36,494 nucleotides of DNA. Origin: Thermodesulfovibrionales bacterium. GTDB lineage: Bacteria > Nitrospirota > Thermodesulfovibrionia > Thermodesulfovibrionales > Dissulfurispiraceae. The notes beneath the pieces were generated by a model. The model was given only the letters and a program-made list of their open reading frames with translations, was not told the origin of the DNA and ran no database searches. The stretch's first letter is position 1. Each line of letters opens with the position of its first letter. A program made the translations under genes and the position numbers. The DNA is taken from contig JAOAHE010000014.1 of assembly GCA_026415415.1 (NCBI GenBank), positions 1 through 36,494 of the forward strand, given 5' to 3'. Positions 1-8,676 of the stretch are shown here, one piece after another.

Positions 1-1
1 G

Positions 2-454
2 GCAAGTGCTACAGTAACTACAGATATAAATGGAGACTACAGATTCATAGGACTTTCAAATGGCAACTATACAGTAACGCCATCTCTTAGTGGGTATAAC
101 TTTACACCCCCAAACAGGGCAATGACGATAAATAACAGCAATGTAAGTGGGGTAGATTTTACAGCTGAATTAGCAGGTGGACCTAACCAATATATTATAA
201 GTGGCAAGGTTGTAAATGCAGTAGGTAATCCAGTAAGTGGAGTAAATGTGACTCTAAGTAGTAGTAGTGGTGGTAGTAGTGTAGTAAGTGTAACGAACAG
301 TTTAGGAGAGTATATATTTAATGGGGTAAGCAGTGGTAACTACAGGGTAACGCCTACTAAAGCTGGCTTAAGGTTTGAACCTGCGTATAGGGATATAAGT
401 GTAACGAATGCTGATGTAGTAGGATTAAACTTCAAAGCACTTAGGATGAGATAG
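2..454 (+). CDS. Repeat-domain (carboxypeptidase-regulatory/Cna-B-like) surface protein, 3' end only
   Basis: This is the C-terminal part of a longer protein. The frame is open from the first bases of the window to the TAG at 452-454, so the start lies outside. Two tandem beta-sandwich modules are visible: the tail of one (about residues 1-55) and a full one (about 60-150). Both share the signatures G-x-Y-x-F/I-x-G-L/V, G-N-Y-x-V-T-P, F-x-P and a closing V-x-G-x-x-F. This is the pattern of carboxypeptidase-regulatory-like/Cna-B-like extracellular repeats. A Ser/Gly-rich stretch from AGT/GGT codons lies at 253-283. No membrane anchor or sorting signal follows, and the protein ends in a short basic tail. 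An extracellular structural or adhesive role is inferred. A perfect terminator hairpin follows the stop codon. Confidence 0.7.
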   Translation, partial: ASATVTTDINGDYRFIGLSNGNYTVTPSLSGYNFTPPNRAMTINNSNVSGVDFTAELAGGPNQYIISGKVVNAVGNPVSGVNVTLSSSSGGSSVVSVTNSLGEYIFNGVSSGNYRVTPTKAGLRFEPAYRDISVTNADVVGLNFKALRMR

Positions 455-481
455 ACAGAAGAAAGTAGCTATAAAAAGGGC

Positions 482-514
482 AAAAAACCTGCACATTATA
501 GGTGCAGGTTTTTT
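482..514 (+). terminator. Intrinsic terminator after the repeat-domain protein
   Basis: A perfect 13-bp stem pairs 482-494 (AAAAAACCTGCAC) with 502-514 (GTGCAGGTTTTTT) around a 7-nt loop. The 3' arm ends in six Ts. It begins 28 nt after the stop codon of the upstream gene. The A-tract/T-tract symmetry would let it act in both directions. Confidence 0.9.
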
Positions 515-608
515 ATTGTCTTTTTATTAAACAATTTTATAGTTACAAAAATTAATATAGGTTAGTGCTTATAAGTAATATATAATCCCACCTAAACTCT
601 CCTTTAAA

Positions 609-659
609 CTAAGGGAAGGGAAAAATCATAGGAAGGAAACTTCATATCCCTTCTCTTAG
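609..659. repeat. Intergenic palindrome, 13-bp stem
   Basis: Bases 609-621 (CTAAGGGAAGGGA) pair with 647-659 (TCCCTTCTCTTAG) with one G-T wobble, around a 25-nt loop. There is no T-tract, so it is not a classical terminator. It sits directly beside the second palindrome at 680-718. Confidence 0.55.
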
Positions 660-679
660 GTAAAAGGTTAAAGTGAAGA

Positions 680-718
680 CTAACCCCCATATTAGCTTAG
701 AGGGGGAAGGGGAGTTAG
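680..718. repeat. Dispersed C/G-rich intergenic hairpin, copy A
   Basis: CTAACCCCC at 680-688 pairs with GGGGAGTTAG at 709-718 with a one-base bulge. The adjacent motif AGGTAAAAGGTT (658-669) is also found beside the hairpin at 35825-35871. Read on the minus strand, both copies have the order ACTCCCC, GGGG, then a tail resembling ACTTACCTTTTACCT. Copies in two unrelated intergenic gaps suggest a genome-wide repeat family. Confidence 0.5.
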
Positions 719-763
719 AAGCATTGATATAGTAGAGATAAAATTTTAGAGGCAGAGAATAGG

Positions 764-790
764 TTGACAAAACTTTCAATTTTTTATTAA
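764..790 (+). promoter_or_regulatory. Candidate sigma70-type promoter for rplM-rpsI
   Basis: A perfect TTGACA at 764-769 is followed, 15 nt later, by TATTAA at 785-790. The spacer is shorter than the usual 16-18 nt, so the exact -10 is uncertain. The position, about 50 nt before the rplM start, suits the ribosomal-protein operon. Confidence 0.35.
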
Positions 791-839
791 CTTAAAAGGC
801 TTTTATCTTTATCAGATTAATACTTAATAGGTGGTAGTA

Positions 840-1274
840 ATGAAAACGAAGTTCGCAAAGAAAGAAGATATAGACCAAAAGTGGTATATTGTTGATGCTA
901 AAGATCAAATCCTTGGAAGATTAGCAACACGTATTGCTCTCTATCTAAGAGGCAAACATAAGCCCTTTTTTACCCCTAACGTTGATACAGGTGATTTTAT
1001 TATAGTTATTAATGCTGACAAGGTTAAGGTTACAGGCAAAAAACTTGATAACAAGATTTACTATTATCACACAGGCTATGTCGGAAATCTTAAATCTATT
1101 TCATTAAGACATAGGATGCAAAAAGAGCCAGAAAAAGTTATCACAGACGCGGTATGGGGTATGTTACCAAAAAATAGGTTAGGTAGAGCAATGCTAAAAA
1201 AACTCAGGGTGTACAAAGGCAGTGAACATCCCCATTCTGCTCAAAAACCTGAGATCTTACAATTAACCAAATAA
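840..1274 (+). CDS. rplM: Large ribosomal subunit protein uL13 (L13)
   Basis: This is ribosomal protein L13 of the 50S subunit, 144 residues, close to the usual 142-150. The family features are present throughout: the [15 protein letters not shown] segment near the N-terminus, the GKHKP...D(T)GD motif, the Y-H-T-G-Y motif and the GMLPKN(R)LGR motif near residue 115. An upstream GTG at 831 is in frame, but it lies inside the ribosome-binding site AGGTGG (829-834). The ATG at 840 has ideal spacing from that site and matches the family N-terminus. The AAGGAG site of rpsI overlaps the stop codon, so the two genes form the conserved rplM-rpsI operon. Confidence 0.97.
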   Translation: MKTKFAKKEDIDQKWYIVDAKDQILGRLATRIALYLRGKHKPFFTPNVDTGDFIIVINADKVKVTGKKLDNKIYYYHTGYVGNLKSISLRHRMQKEPEKVITDAVWGMLPKNRLGRAMLKKLRVYKGSEHPHSAQKPEILQLTK

Positions 1275-1289
1275 GGAGTGTTTTATTTT

Positions 1290-1682
1290 ATGCCTTCTAT
1301 AGAATATCAAGCAACAGGTAGAAGAAAAAGGGCAATCGCCCAAGTAGTTTTATCTAAAGGTGAGGGTAAGATAATAGTTAATGGCAAAGACTTAGAATCT
1401 TATTTTCCTCGTGAAACCCTTAGAATGATAATTAAACAACCCCTTCAAGTAACAGGCATGATAGACAAATTTGATATCAAAGCTAAGGTCATAGGAGGAG
1501 GTATTAGCGGTCAAGCAGGTGCTTTGCGACATGGTATATCAAGAGCACTTCTTAAGTTTGATAATGATCTAAGGCCTAAACTTAAAAAAGAAGGTTTTCT
1601 CACCAGAGATCCAAGAGAGGTAGAAAGAAAAAAATACGGTCAAAAAGGCGCAAGAAAAAGATTCCAATTCTCAAAGAGATAA
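1290..1682 (+). CDS. rpsI: Small ribosomal subunit protein uS9 (S9)
   Basis: This is ribosomal protein S9 of the 30S subunit, exactly 130 residues like the E. coli protein. It shows the Y-x-x-T-G-R-R-K-x-A-x-A start, the GGG-x-x-G-Q-A-G-A-x-R-H-G-I-x-R-A-L core and the basic KKYG-x-x-x-A-R-K-R-x-Q-F-S-K-R tail that reaches the decoding region. A GTG at 1278 is in frame but overlaps the AAGGAG site (1273-1278). The ATG at 1290 is 11 nt downstream and gives the expected N-terminus [13 protein letters not shown]. It is co-transcribed with rplM and followed by a hairpin at 1704-1733. Confidence 0.97.
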   Translation: MPSIEYQATGRRKRAIAQVVLSKGEGKIIVNGKDLESYFPRETLRMIIKQPLQVTGMIDKFDIKAKVIGGGISGQAGALRHGISRALLKFDNDLRPKLKKEGFLTRDPREVERKKYGQKGARKRFQFSKR

Positions 1683-1703
1683 TTGGAAAAATTCGACTCT
1701 TCC

Positions 1704-1733
1704 TATGGGTAAGCAATCTTATGTTTACCCATA
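1704..1733 (+). terminator. Hairpin after rpsI, probable weak terminator
   Basis: An 11-bp stem with one G-T wobble pairs 1704-1714 (TATGGGTAAGC) with 1723-1733 (GTTTACCCATA) around an 8-nt loop. It is followed by a mixed A/T stretch rather than a pure T-run. It lies 21 nt after the rpsI stop and 33 nt before argC, so it may terminate or attenuate transcription into argC. Confidence 0.5.
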
Positions 1734-1766
1734 ATTTAATTAAATTAAAGCATAAAGGTTTTTATT

Positions 1767-2807
1767 ATGATAAAAGTAGCTATATGTGGTGCCAGTGGAT
1801 ATACAGGCGCTGAGTTACTGAGAATTCTTCATCTGCATCCTGAAGTAGAGATTACAGCCGTTACTTCGGAAAAATCAATAGGGCAAAAAGTAAGTGATGT
1901 GTTCCCCCATTTATCTAATTTTAATGATTTAAAATATGAACCCTTAAATAAATTATCACTTCTACCCAAGGCAGACCTATTTTTTATGGCTCTTCCTCAC
2001 GCAGCATCTCAAGAGGCTGTCTCTTTTTTCTATAACCACGGTAAGAAAGTAATTGATCTCTCAGCAGATTATCGTTTATCAAACCCTATCACTTATGAGC
2101 AATGGTATAAAACACCACATCGCTACCTTGAAATACTCAAAAACGCTGTATATGGATTACCAGAAATCTACAGGGAAAAGATAAAAAAAGCAAATCTTAT
2201 AGCAAATCCAGGCTGTTATCCAACTTCAGTTATCATAGCTGTCTATCCAGCTATAAAAGAAGGCTTGATAGAACCAGATACGATAATAATTGATTCTAAA
2301 TCTGGGACAACTGGTGCAGGAAGAAAGTCAACTCTTGATTTTTCATATTGTGAAGTTAACGAAGGGTTTAAAGCTTATGGGATCGGCATTCATAGACATA
2401 CACCTGAAATTGAGCAAGAATTATCCCTTATAGCAAAAAAAGATCTTACAGTAAATTTTACCCCTCATCTTCTGCCAATTGACAGAGGTATTTTATCAAC
2501 TATATACACAAAACTAACTAAAAAGGTAGATACAGCTGATATTATTGAAGTTTACAGAGAAAAGTTTCTCAGAGAGCCTTTCGTGAGGGTTTTAGAGGAA
2601 GGTTTTTTCCCTAATACTAAAAATGTAAGAGGCTCAAATTTCTGCCATATAGGACTAAAAGTGGTTAAAAGAACAAACTCTCTAATTATAGTCTCAGCTA
2701 TTGATAATCTCGTAAAAGGAGCCTCAGGTCAAGCTATCCAAAATATGAATATTATGATGGGTTTTGAAGAGACAACTTCTCTAAAGTCTTTGGCTATATT
2801 CCCCTAA
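1767..2807 (+). CDS. argC: N-acetyl-gamma-glutamyl-phosphate reductase
   Basis: ArgC carries out the NADPH-dependent reduction of N-acetylglutamyl-5-phosphate to the semialdehyde, the third step of arginine synthesis, in the cytoplasm. The 346-residue length is typical. The N-terminal Rossmann motif is [14 protein letters not shown] (residues 8-21). The catalytic cysteine is C150 in the signature NPGCYPTS. The conserved G-x-H-R-H-x-P-E-I segment follows near residue 210. The next enzyme-family member in this window, argB, is far away at 23233, so arginine genes are scattered. The stop codon overlaps the stop of the convergent acyl-CoA dehydrogenase gene by 3 nt. Confidence 0.96.
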   Translation: MIKVAICGASGYTGAELLRILHLHPEVEITAVTSEKSIGQKVSDVFPHLSNFNDLKYEPLNKLSLLPKADLFFMALPHAASQEAVSFFYNHGKKVIDLSADYRLSNPITYEQWYKTPHRYLEILKNAVYGLPEIYREKIKKANLIANPGCYPTSVIIAVYPAIKEGLIEPDTIIIDSKSGTTGAGRKSTLDFSYCEVNEGFKAYGIGIHRHTPEIEQELSLIAKKDLTVNFTPHLLPIDRGILSTIYTKLTKKVDTADIIEVYREKFLREPFVRVLEEGFFPNTKNVRGSNFCHIGLKVVKRTNSLIIVSAIDNLVKGASGQAIQNMNIMMGFEETTSLKSLAIFP

Positions 2808-3964
2808 AGTTTTTTCTTTACCGTCTCTCTTATTAATGCCTGTCCGATAACATTCCTCTGTATTTGGTTTGTGCCTTCATAAATCTGCAATATTTTTGCA
2901 TCCCTCATCATTTTCTCGACTGGGTACTCTCTCATATAACCAGCCCCACCAAGAATCTGAACAGCATCAGTTGTAACCTTCATGCACATATCAGTAGCAA
3001 ATGTTTTAGCCATAGCTGATTCCTTTGAAACATCTTTTGCCCCACTATCGATGTATCTTGCTACTGCATACACAAGAGCTCTTGCAGCTTCTATTTGGAT
3101 TGCCATATCTGCAAGCATATGTTGAACTGCCTGAAAGCTTATGATTGGATGACCAAACTGGTGTCTTTGTTTTGCAAATGCTAAAGCTTCTTCAAAGGCA
3201 CCTTGGGCTACGCCAACTCCTTGAGCACCAACGCCGGCTCGAGCTTTATCCAAAGTTTTCATTGCTATCAAAAAACCTTTTCCTTCCCCTCCAATAATGT
3301 TTTCCTTTGGTATTCTACAATTATCAAATATTAACTCACATGTTGTTGAAGCTCGTATACCCATCTTTTTTTCTTTCTTACCAAAAGAAAAACCCTTTGT
3401 TCCCTTCTCTACTATAAAAGCTGATGCTCCTCTTGGACCTTTAGTTTTATTAGTAAGTGCAATTATAGTATAAATGTCAGCCTCACCACCGTTAGTTATC
3501 CATTGTTTCGTACCATTTATTACATATTCATCGCCATCTAATACGGCTGTTGTCTGTATTCCTCCTGCATCACTACCAGCATTTGCCTCTGTTAAACCGA
3601 AGGCAACTAAATTTTTACCAGTTGCAATATTAGGAAGATATTTTTTTTTCTGCTCCTCACTACCAAAAAGAAGAATTGGATAAGTACCAAGTGCATTAGC
3701 AGCATAAGAAGTAGATACAGCAAGGCATGCTCTTGAGAGTTCTTCTATAGCTATACATAAATCAAGACTACCTTTACCAAGACCGCCATACTCCTCTGGT
3801 ATATAAATACCAAGCATATCGGACTGACCAAGAATTTTCATTATTTCTCTTGGAAATTCCTCTTTTTCATCTAACGCAGCCCTGACAGGCATGATTTTCT
3901 CTTCAGCTATTTGCCTTGCCATTTCCTTTATCATCATTTGTTCTTCAGTCAAAAAGTAATCCAT
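2804..3964 (-). CDS. Acyl-CoA dehydrogenase (FAD-dependent, short/medium-chain type)
   Basis: This flavoenzyme introduces a trans-2,3 double bond into an acyl-CoA and passes electrons to ETF. The protein is 386 residues, the usual family size. The family order is intact: helical N-terminal domain with PEEYGG-x-G near residue 60, FGLTE-x-x-AGSD in the FAD/substrate loop near 125, NG-x-K-x-W-I-T-N-G, and QILGGAGY. The C-terminal [12 protein letters not shown] contains the probable catalytic glutamate. The ATG at 3964 is chosen over the one two codons upstream (3970) because AGGAGG then has a 7-nt rather than 1-nt spacing. Substrate chain length cannot be read from the sequence; butyryl-CoA or glutaryl-CoA-like substrates are possible. 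It is last in the minus-strand run. Confidence 0.9.
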   Translation of the reverse strand: MDYFLTEEQMMIKEMARQIAEEKIMPVRAALDEKEEFPREIMKILGQSDMLGIYIPEEYGGLGKGSLDLCIAIEELSRACLAVSTSYAANALGTYPILLFGSEEQKKKYLPNIATGKNLVAFGLTEANAGSDAGGIQTTAVLDGDEYVINGTKQWITNGGEADIYTIIALTNKTKGPRGASAFIVEKGTKGFSFGKKEKKMGIRASTTCELIFDNCRIPKENIIGGEGKGFLIAMKTLDKARAGVGAQGVGVAQGAFEEALAFAKQRHQFGHPIISFQAVQHMLADMAIQIEAARALVYAVARYIDSGAKDVSKESAMAKTFATDMCMKVTTDAVQILGGAGYMREYPVEKMMRDAKILQIYEGTNQIQRNVIGQALIRETVKKKL

Positions 3965-3994
3965 TTGCATTCCTCCTAAACTTTCACTTAGATT

Positions 3995-5332
3995 TTAACC
4001 ACTAATATCTATATCAGCTATTAAAAGAGAGGGAGACCCAAGATTACCATAGAACCTTAAATCATCACCTATCACGACTATTTTTTTAAAGAGATCTATA
4101 ATATTGCCAGAGATAATTGCCTCTTTTACTGGTTGCTTTAACTCTCCATTTTCTATATACAGGCCTGAAATACCTACAGAAAATTCACCAGAAATCGGGT
4201 TTGCTGTATGCATCCCCATAGTCTCTAATACATATACCCCTTTATCTACAATTTTTAACATGTTATTGAAACTTATTACATCATTTTGCTTAGAAGATTC
4301 AATATATAAATTAGAAGGTGATACAGAGGGTACATTGCTAAATCTACCTCTTATAGCGTTTCCTGTGGATGATTTTTTATCTTTTTTAGCAGTATATGTA
4401 TTATACAAAAAAGAACGAAGAAGTCCATTTTCAATCAATACCTTATTTTTCATTGGTACCCCTTCATCATCAAAGGGCTTACTACCAAGCTTACGGTCTA
4501 AGATACCATTATCTATAATATTAACTTTTTCGCTTGTAACCTTTTCACCTATCTTATTTGCAAACATTGATTTACCCTTCTGTACAGACTCAGCAGACAA
4601 AGCTATAGAAAGTAATCCCAAAAAATCCACTGCTATAGCACTATCAAGTAAAACAAAGCCTTTTGTTGATGCTATTTTTTTTGAGTTTAAAAGAGCAAGA
4701 GCTCGTAAAGCAGCTTCCTTTCCTGTATTAGCAAAATCAATTTCCTCTAAAAACCTACTACCACTGAAAAACCAACCAATCTGACTATCACCAAAGTCCT
4801 CGGCAATTGCCATTATTTGGGATGAACATCCAGTTGATGAATAATCACAAATTATACCCTGGGAATTGCATATAAAAGTATCTGAAAACGCAAAGCTAGC
4901 TGAAGCTTTACGCGTTTTTTTAATCTTATCACTTATATTAAAAGCTGCTCCTTCCATCTCTAACACTTTTGAAATAGCCTCTTCCTTAGAGATTGACGCT
5001 ATCTTTCTATCATAAATCTCAACAACAGAGGGCTTTTCAAAGGAAGGCAAACCATTATGCTCATCTTTTTCTGTATATTTTGAGATCTCCAAAGCCTCTC
5101 TTAATACCTTTTCAGCCTCTGATAGATCAGTTGAATAAGAAAATCCTAATTTGCTATCTTTAAATACTCTGAAAGAGTAACCCTTAGTTATTGATGTCTC
5201 AATACTTTCAACCTTTTGATCTTTAACCTCAATGGTAAGATTATTCACTACTCTCAAAAAGAACTCAACTTCCTGAGCTCCTTCTGATAACGCTTTCTCA
5301 ATTAAATATGATGCAAAGGTATAATCAATCAA
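3995..5332 (-). CDS. pmbA: TldD/PmbA family protein (TldE/PmbA-like, metalloprotease partner)
   Basis: A 445-residue member of the TldD/TldE (PmbA) family, known for maturing peptide antibiotics such as microcin B17 and degrading unfolded peptides as a TldD-TldE heterodimer. The PmbA branch is suggested by the C-terminal segment M-G-M-H-x-x-N-P-I-S-G-E-F-S-V-G and by the lack of the HExxxH zinc motif that marks TldD. No TldD partner is in the window. The only suitable start is TTG at 5332; a GGGG sequence lies about 8 nt upstream. It lies 14 nt downstream of queD, in the same operon direction. The physiological substrate is unknown. Confidence 0.88.
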   Translation of the reverse strand: MIDYTFASYLIEKALSEGAQEVEFFLRVVNNLTIEVKDQKVESIETSITKGYSFRVFKDSKLGFSYSTDLSEAEKVLREALEISKYTEKDEHNGLPSFEKPSVVEIYDRKIASISKEEAISKVLEMEGAAFNISDKIKKTRKASASFAFSDTFICNSQGIICDYSSTGCSSQIMAIAEDFGDSQIGWFFSGSRFLEEIDFANTGKEAALRALALLNSKKIASTKGFVLLDSAIAVDFLGLLSIALSAESVQKGKSMFANKIGEKVTSEKVNIIDNGILDRKLGSKPFDDEGVPMKNKVLIENGLLRSFLYNTYTAKKDKKSSTGNAIRGRFSNVPSVSPSNLYIESSKQNDVISFNNMLKIVDKGVYVLETMGMHTANPISGEFSVGISGLYIENGELKQPVKEAIISGNIIDLFKKIVVIGDDLRFYGNLGSPSLLIADIDISG

Positions 5333-5346
5333 TAGTTTACCCCAAA

Positions 5347-5721
5347 TTAGTCTTCATAATAAGTTGCGGAAGCCGTATCAGACTCCCATACAGAAACAGA
5401 TGATAATTTTAAGAAATCATATTCACTCAATTTTTCCTTTAAAGATTCAAATATCCATTTAGCTATATTCTCTGATGAGGGATTTATCTCTGTAAAGGGA
5501 TACACATTATTTAAAACCTTATGATCAAGTTGAGATAATATTTGATGAGTCATACTTTTTAACTCATGGAAATCAACTACAAGATCGACATCATTCAATT
5601 TATCAGAGGTAACACATACTTGCACTTTCCAATTATGACCGTGCAAGTTCTCACATTTACCTTTATATCCTCTCAACTGATGTGCTGATGAGAAATTTGA
5701 TTCTATAGTTAATTTATACAT
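5347..5721 (-). CDS. queD: 6-carboxy-5,6,7,8-tetrahydropterin synthase (QueD)
   Basis: QueD converts 7,8-dihydroneopterin triphosphate to 6-carboxytetrahydropterin in the queuosine/7-deazaguanine pathway. The 124-residue length fits. Zinc ligands are H14 (S-A-H), H27 and H29 (L-H-G-H), and the catalytic C23 forms the C-x3-H-x-H motif typical of QueD. The D-F-H-E-L-K and L-D-H-x-x-L-N motifs and the final W-E-S/T glutamate region are also present. It lies between hpt (16 nt upstream) and the pmbA-like gene. No other queuosine gene is seen in the window. Confidence 0.92.
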   Translation of the reverse strand: MYKLTIESNFSSAHQLRGYKGKCENLHGHNWKVQVCVTSDKLNDVDLVVDFHELKSMTHQILSQLDHKVLNNVYPFTEINPSSENIAKWIFESLKEKLSEYDFLKLSSVSVWESDTASATYYED

Positions 5722-5737
5722 ACTTTAACCTCACAAT

Positions 5738-6259
5738 TTATATTTCCTCTAAGATAGTGATATAAGGTAGATTTCTAAAATTGTTGTTGAAATCTAACCC
5801 ATAACCTACTACAAAAAAATTAGGAATCTCAAATCCTACATAATCTAAAGGAACATCTACTATTCTTCTTTCCTTTTTATCAAGTAAAACACAAGTCTTT
5901 AAACTTCTTGGGCATTTAGATAACAATAAATCCCTTACATAGTTTAAAGAAACTCCTGTATCAATAATATCATCAATCAGTAAAACATCCTTGTCTTTTA
6001 TCTCATCAGTACTTATAAATTTAATAACTACATTTCCAGATGAAACAGTTCCCGAGTAACTGCTTACAGATATAAATTCAATATAAACTGGAACCCTTAA
6101 TGCCCTTACTAAATCAGCAAAAAAAATAAAAGAACCTTTTAACATACCCATCGCCAAGATCTTTTTACCTTCATAATCTTTGGATATCTTTTCAGCTAAA
6201 TCTAAAACCTTATTATGAATAACTGTAGCCGACAACAATGGTTTTTCTGAGAGTTTCAT
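5738..6259 (-). CDS. hpt: Hypoxanthine(-guanine) phosphoribosyltransferase
   Basis: This purine-salvage enzyme transfers a phosphoribosyl group from PRPP to hypoxanthine or guanine to give IMP or GMP. The 173-residue protein has the PRPP-binding signature VLLIDDIIDTG near residues 93-103, the MLKGSFIFFADL loop near residue 38 and the late DYVGFEIP segment that binds the purine ring. The start is the ATG at 6259; the ribosome-binding site is weak. It follows mrdA in the same direction after a 105-nt AT-rich gap and is followed closely by queD. Confidence 0.95.
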   Translation of the reverse strand: MKLSEKPLLSATVIHNKVLDLAEKISKDYEGKKILAMGMLKGSFIFFADLVRALRVPVYIEFISVSSYSGTVSSGNVVIKFISTDEIKDKDVLLIDDIIDTGVSLNYVRDLLLSKCPRSLKTCVLLDKKERRIVDVPLDYVGFEIPNFFVVGYGLDFNNNFRNLPYITILEEI

Positions 6260-6364
6260 CTTAATTTGCCATAAGAAACATATACTTATATAATGTAAAA
6301 CCTATATATTTTACATTTTTCTGTAATTTTTTGCTTATACAAAATATATAAAAGTTTAAATCCT

Positions 6365-8107
6365 TTAATTTTCTTTAGAGTTTTTACTTATAAAGTAAGC
6401 TTCAATAGTTTTTTTAGCTATAGGTGCTGCAACAGCACCACCGCCACCACCATGTTCTACTAAAACTGATATTGCGATCTCAGGATTCTCCAACGGTGCA
6501 TATGCAACAAACCATGCATGATCGATGTATTGCTCACCTGATACCTTTTTACCCTTTCCTACGACTTGAGCAGTCCCTGTCTTACCGGCAATTTTAACTA
6601 TGGTGGATTTTGAACTCTGAGCAGTGCCATTTGGCTCATTCACAACGCCATAAAGGGCGTTCTTAACTATTTCTATTGTTTGTGTTTTTAAATCAATCCT
6701 ACCAACAGGCTCATAACCGCCTATCATAAAAGTTGGTTTATATAAATAACCACCATTTGCAAAAGTAGCAACCAGAACAGCAGCTTGTATGGGTGTAACA
6801 CTTATAAAGCCTTGTCCGATAGAAGATATAAAAGTATCACCAAGATACCATGGAAGTTTAATCTTTTCTTTTTTCCACTCAGCATTAGGGATTAAACCTT
6901 TCTTCTCTTTCAAAGGTGTCATGTCTATACCTGTCTCAGTGCCAAGTCCGAAAAGCTTAGAATAATGATGAATTTTATCTATTCCTAATCTTTTGCCTAA
7001 CTCATAAAAATAAACATCGCATGACTCTACAATAGCTTTATGCATGTCTACACTGCCATGGCCTCCTTTTTTCCAACACCCAAATGTCCATTTACCATAG
7101 TTCAAACCACCGCTACAGTTAATCTTACTGTTAGGGTCAATAATCCCCTCTTCTAAAGCTGCAACTGCTGTTACTATTTTAAAAATAGAACCAGGTGGAT
7201 ACTGACTCTGAATCGCTCTGTTTAACATTGGTTTTCTTTTATCTTCCATAATCTTAACCCACTGAGACATGTCTATACCCTTTGAGAAAACATTAGGATC
7301 AAAAGAAGGCAGGCTAACCATAGCTAATATCTCACCTGTGGTGGGTTTTAGAGCTACTAAAGAACCTCTCTTATCAGCAAATGCTTCTTCTGCTGCTTTT
7401 TGGACATTTATATCTATGCTTAGTTTAATATCTTTACCCATGATAGCACTTATTTCTTGTAACTTTTTTAATTCCCGTCCTAAAGCATCTACCTCTATTA
7501 TTCGTTCCCCAGCAACTCCTCTTAACTCTCTATCAAATATTCTCTCTACTCCCCATTGCCCAGTAAAAGCATCAGGTGGCATCTGTCTTAGATCGGGATC
7601 TCTCAATTGTAATGGATTAATTTTACCTAAATAACCTATAACATGAGCAGCCAACTTACCATATAAGTATTCTCTGGAAACATCTGTGTCAATAAAGACA
7701 CCAGGAAAATCAGAGATTCGAGACTCAATCCTCGCAATTTCAACAAAACTAAGACCTTGCTTTAACTTTACAGGTATGAATGGACTGTTATGTCTGCTTA
7801 GTTTTTGCTCTATTTCTTTCACATCCATATTCAAAAGTTTAGATAAAGCATATACATCTGGATAGTTTTTTTTATCAAAGATTAAGGAGACACTGTAGAA
7901 GGGAATATTTTTTACAAGTGGAATCCCATTTCTATCGTAAATTACACCCCTTGGAGCAGGCATTTTTATGACTCTTAACCTATTATCCTCAGACATTCTT
8001 TTATATTTATCTCCTTCAAGTATCTGGAGCTGAAAAAGGCGAAAAAGAACAATAAGCATTAAAAATAAAACCAAGTAAATTCCTATATTGACTTTTTTGA
8101 TTGTCAT
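6365..8107 (-). CDS. mrdA: Penicillin-binding protein 2 (elongation-specific transpeptidase)
   Basis: PBP2 cross-links peptidoglycan in the rod complex during cell elongation. The protein is 580 residues with one N-terminal membrane segment (about 8-28) and a dimerisation domain beginning P-R-G-x-I-x-D-R-N-G near 52. The C-terminal transpeptidase domain has the active-site S307-x-x-K310 (PPGSIFK), the S-C-D triad at 362-364 and K509-T-G. The upstream mreD stop and this ATG overlap as TAATG (8105-8109 on the plus strand), indicating translational coupling. It lies in the mreBCD-mrdA order typical of rod-shaped bacteria. No rodA follows it here; hpt does. Confidence 0.96.
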   Translation of the reverse strand: MTIKKVNIGIYLVLFLMLIVLFRLFQLQILEGDKYKRMSEDNRLRVIKMPAPRGVIYDRNGIPLVKNIPFYSVSLIFDKKNYPDVYALSKLLNMDVKEIEQKLSRHNSPFIPVKLKQGLSFVEIARIESRISDFPGVFIDTDVSREYLYGKLAAHVIGYLGKINPLQLRDPDLRQMPPDAFTGQWGVERIFDRELRGVAGERIIEVDALGRELKKLQEISAIMGKDIKLSIDINVQKAAEEAFADKRGSLVALKPTTGEILAMVSLPSFDPNVFSKGIDMSQWVKIMEDKRKPMLNRAIQSQYPPGSIFKIVTAVAALEEGIIDPNSKINCSGGLNYGKWTFGCWKKGGHGSVDMHKAIVESCDVYFYELGKRLGIDKIHHYSKLFGLGTETGIDMTPLKEKKGLIPNAEWKKEKIKLPWYLGDTFISSIGQGFISVTPIQAAVLVATFANGGYLYKPTFMIGGYEPVGRIDLKTQTIEIVKNALYGVVNEPNGTAQSSKSTIVKIAGKTGTAQVVGKGKKVSGEQYIDHAWFVAYAPLENPEIAISVLVEHGGGGGAVAAPIAKKTIEAYFISKNSKEN

Positions 8108-8655
8108 TACTCACTCATATCTATAGGTTTAATAAACAAGCCAAATGGGGAATTAATAAATGTTTGAATTATTATGAATTCTAAAATAGAGATAAAATTA
8201 AAACTCAAATCAGTAAAAATAATTCTCACTAGTACATTAACTATTTCACTAAATATAGTAAAAAAAGAAATTAGAACTACACCAATTAAAGGTGACCATC
8301 TGAAGAAAACATCAGAAAATAAAATAGCCCCTATGAAACCTACAAGACCAAGGCTTAAAAAAGACGAACCGATGAAAGAACTCATAACTAAGTCTTCTAT
8401 CAAGCCAACCAAAGCACCAAATATTGTACTTCTTGTTTCATAGCTAAATCTGCCGATAAAACCATCAACTTGCTTTTTCTTATCAGTTTTCAATATATAT
8501 GCATAAACTACCACAACTGTCAAACATAATGGATAACCAAAGATAGCGATCTTAAACTGAAGTACTAAAGCAAGAAAAATTAAAAAGGACCATTTAAAAT
8601 AAATCCAGATCTTACTATCTTGTGAGCTTCTTATAGCTGCAAATCTTTTTTTAAT
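8107..8655 (-). CDS. mreD: Rod shape-determining protein MreD, predicted AUU start
   Basis: MreD is an integral membrane protein that links MreC and the cytoskeleton to the peptidoglycan elongation machinery. The first canonical start in frame is a TTG at 8523, which would give only 138 residues and delete the first membrane helix. The frame is open back to the mreC stop (8677-8679), and the extra sequence encodes a basic segment and a clear hydrophobic helix. In that extension there is no ATG, GTG or TTG. An ATT at 8655-8653 lies 8 nt after a GAGG on the minus strand and gives 182 residues with 5-6 membrane segments, a normal MreD size. Identity rests on topology and position between mreC and mrdA. 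The start is inferred. Confidence 0.75.
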   Translation of the reverse strand: MKKRFAAIRSSQDSKIWIYFKWSFLIFLALVLQFKIAIFGYPLCLTVVVVYAYILKTDKKKQVDGFIGRFSYETRSTIFGALVGLIEDLVMSSFIGSSFLSLGLVGFIGAILFSDVFFRWSPLIGVVLISFFTIFSEIVNVLVRIIFTDLSFNFISILEFIIIQTFINSPFGLFIKPIDMSE

Positions 8656-8676
8656 TTTGCTGACCTCTATATAAGA

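Larger units (their letters stand above)
515..828. other. Gene-free spacer with two C/G-rich hairpins and a promoter candidate
   Basis: No credible coding region is seen between the terminator and the ribosome-binding site of rplM. The stretch holds two imperfect palindromes (609-659 and 680-718) that belong to a dispersed hairpin family seen again near the right end of the window. It also holds a TTGACA-type promoter candidate in front of rplM. Confidence 0.7.

Noticed and set aside
4104-4784. 226-codon open frame opposite the pmbA-like gene
   Set aside because: It lies wholly inside a well-supported gene, has no ribosome-binding site and its translation is low-complexity shadow sequence.
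8521-8523. TTG as the mreD start
   Set aside because: It removes the first membrane helix and leaves a 138-residue protein with no ribosome-binding site, while the open frame upstream codes typical MreD-like sequence.
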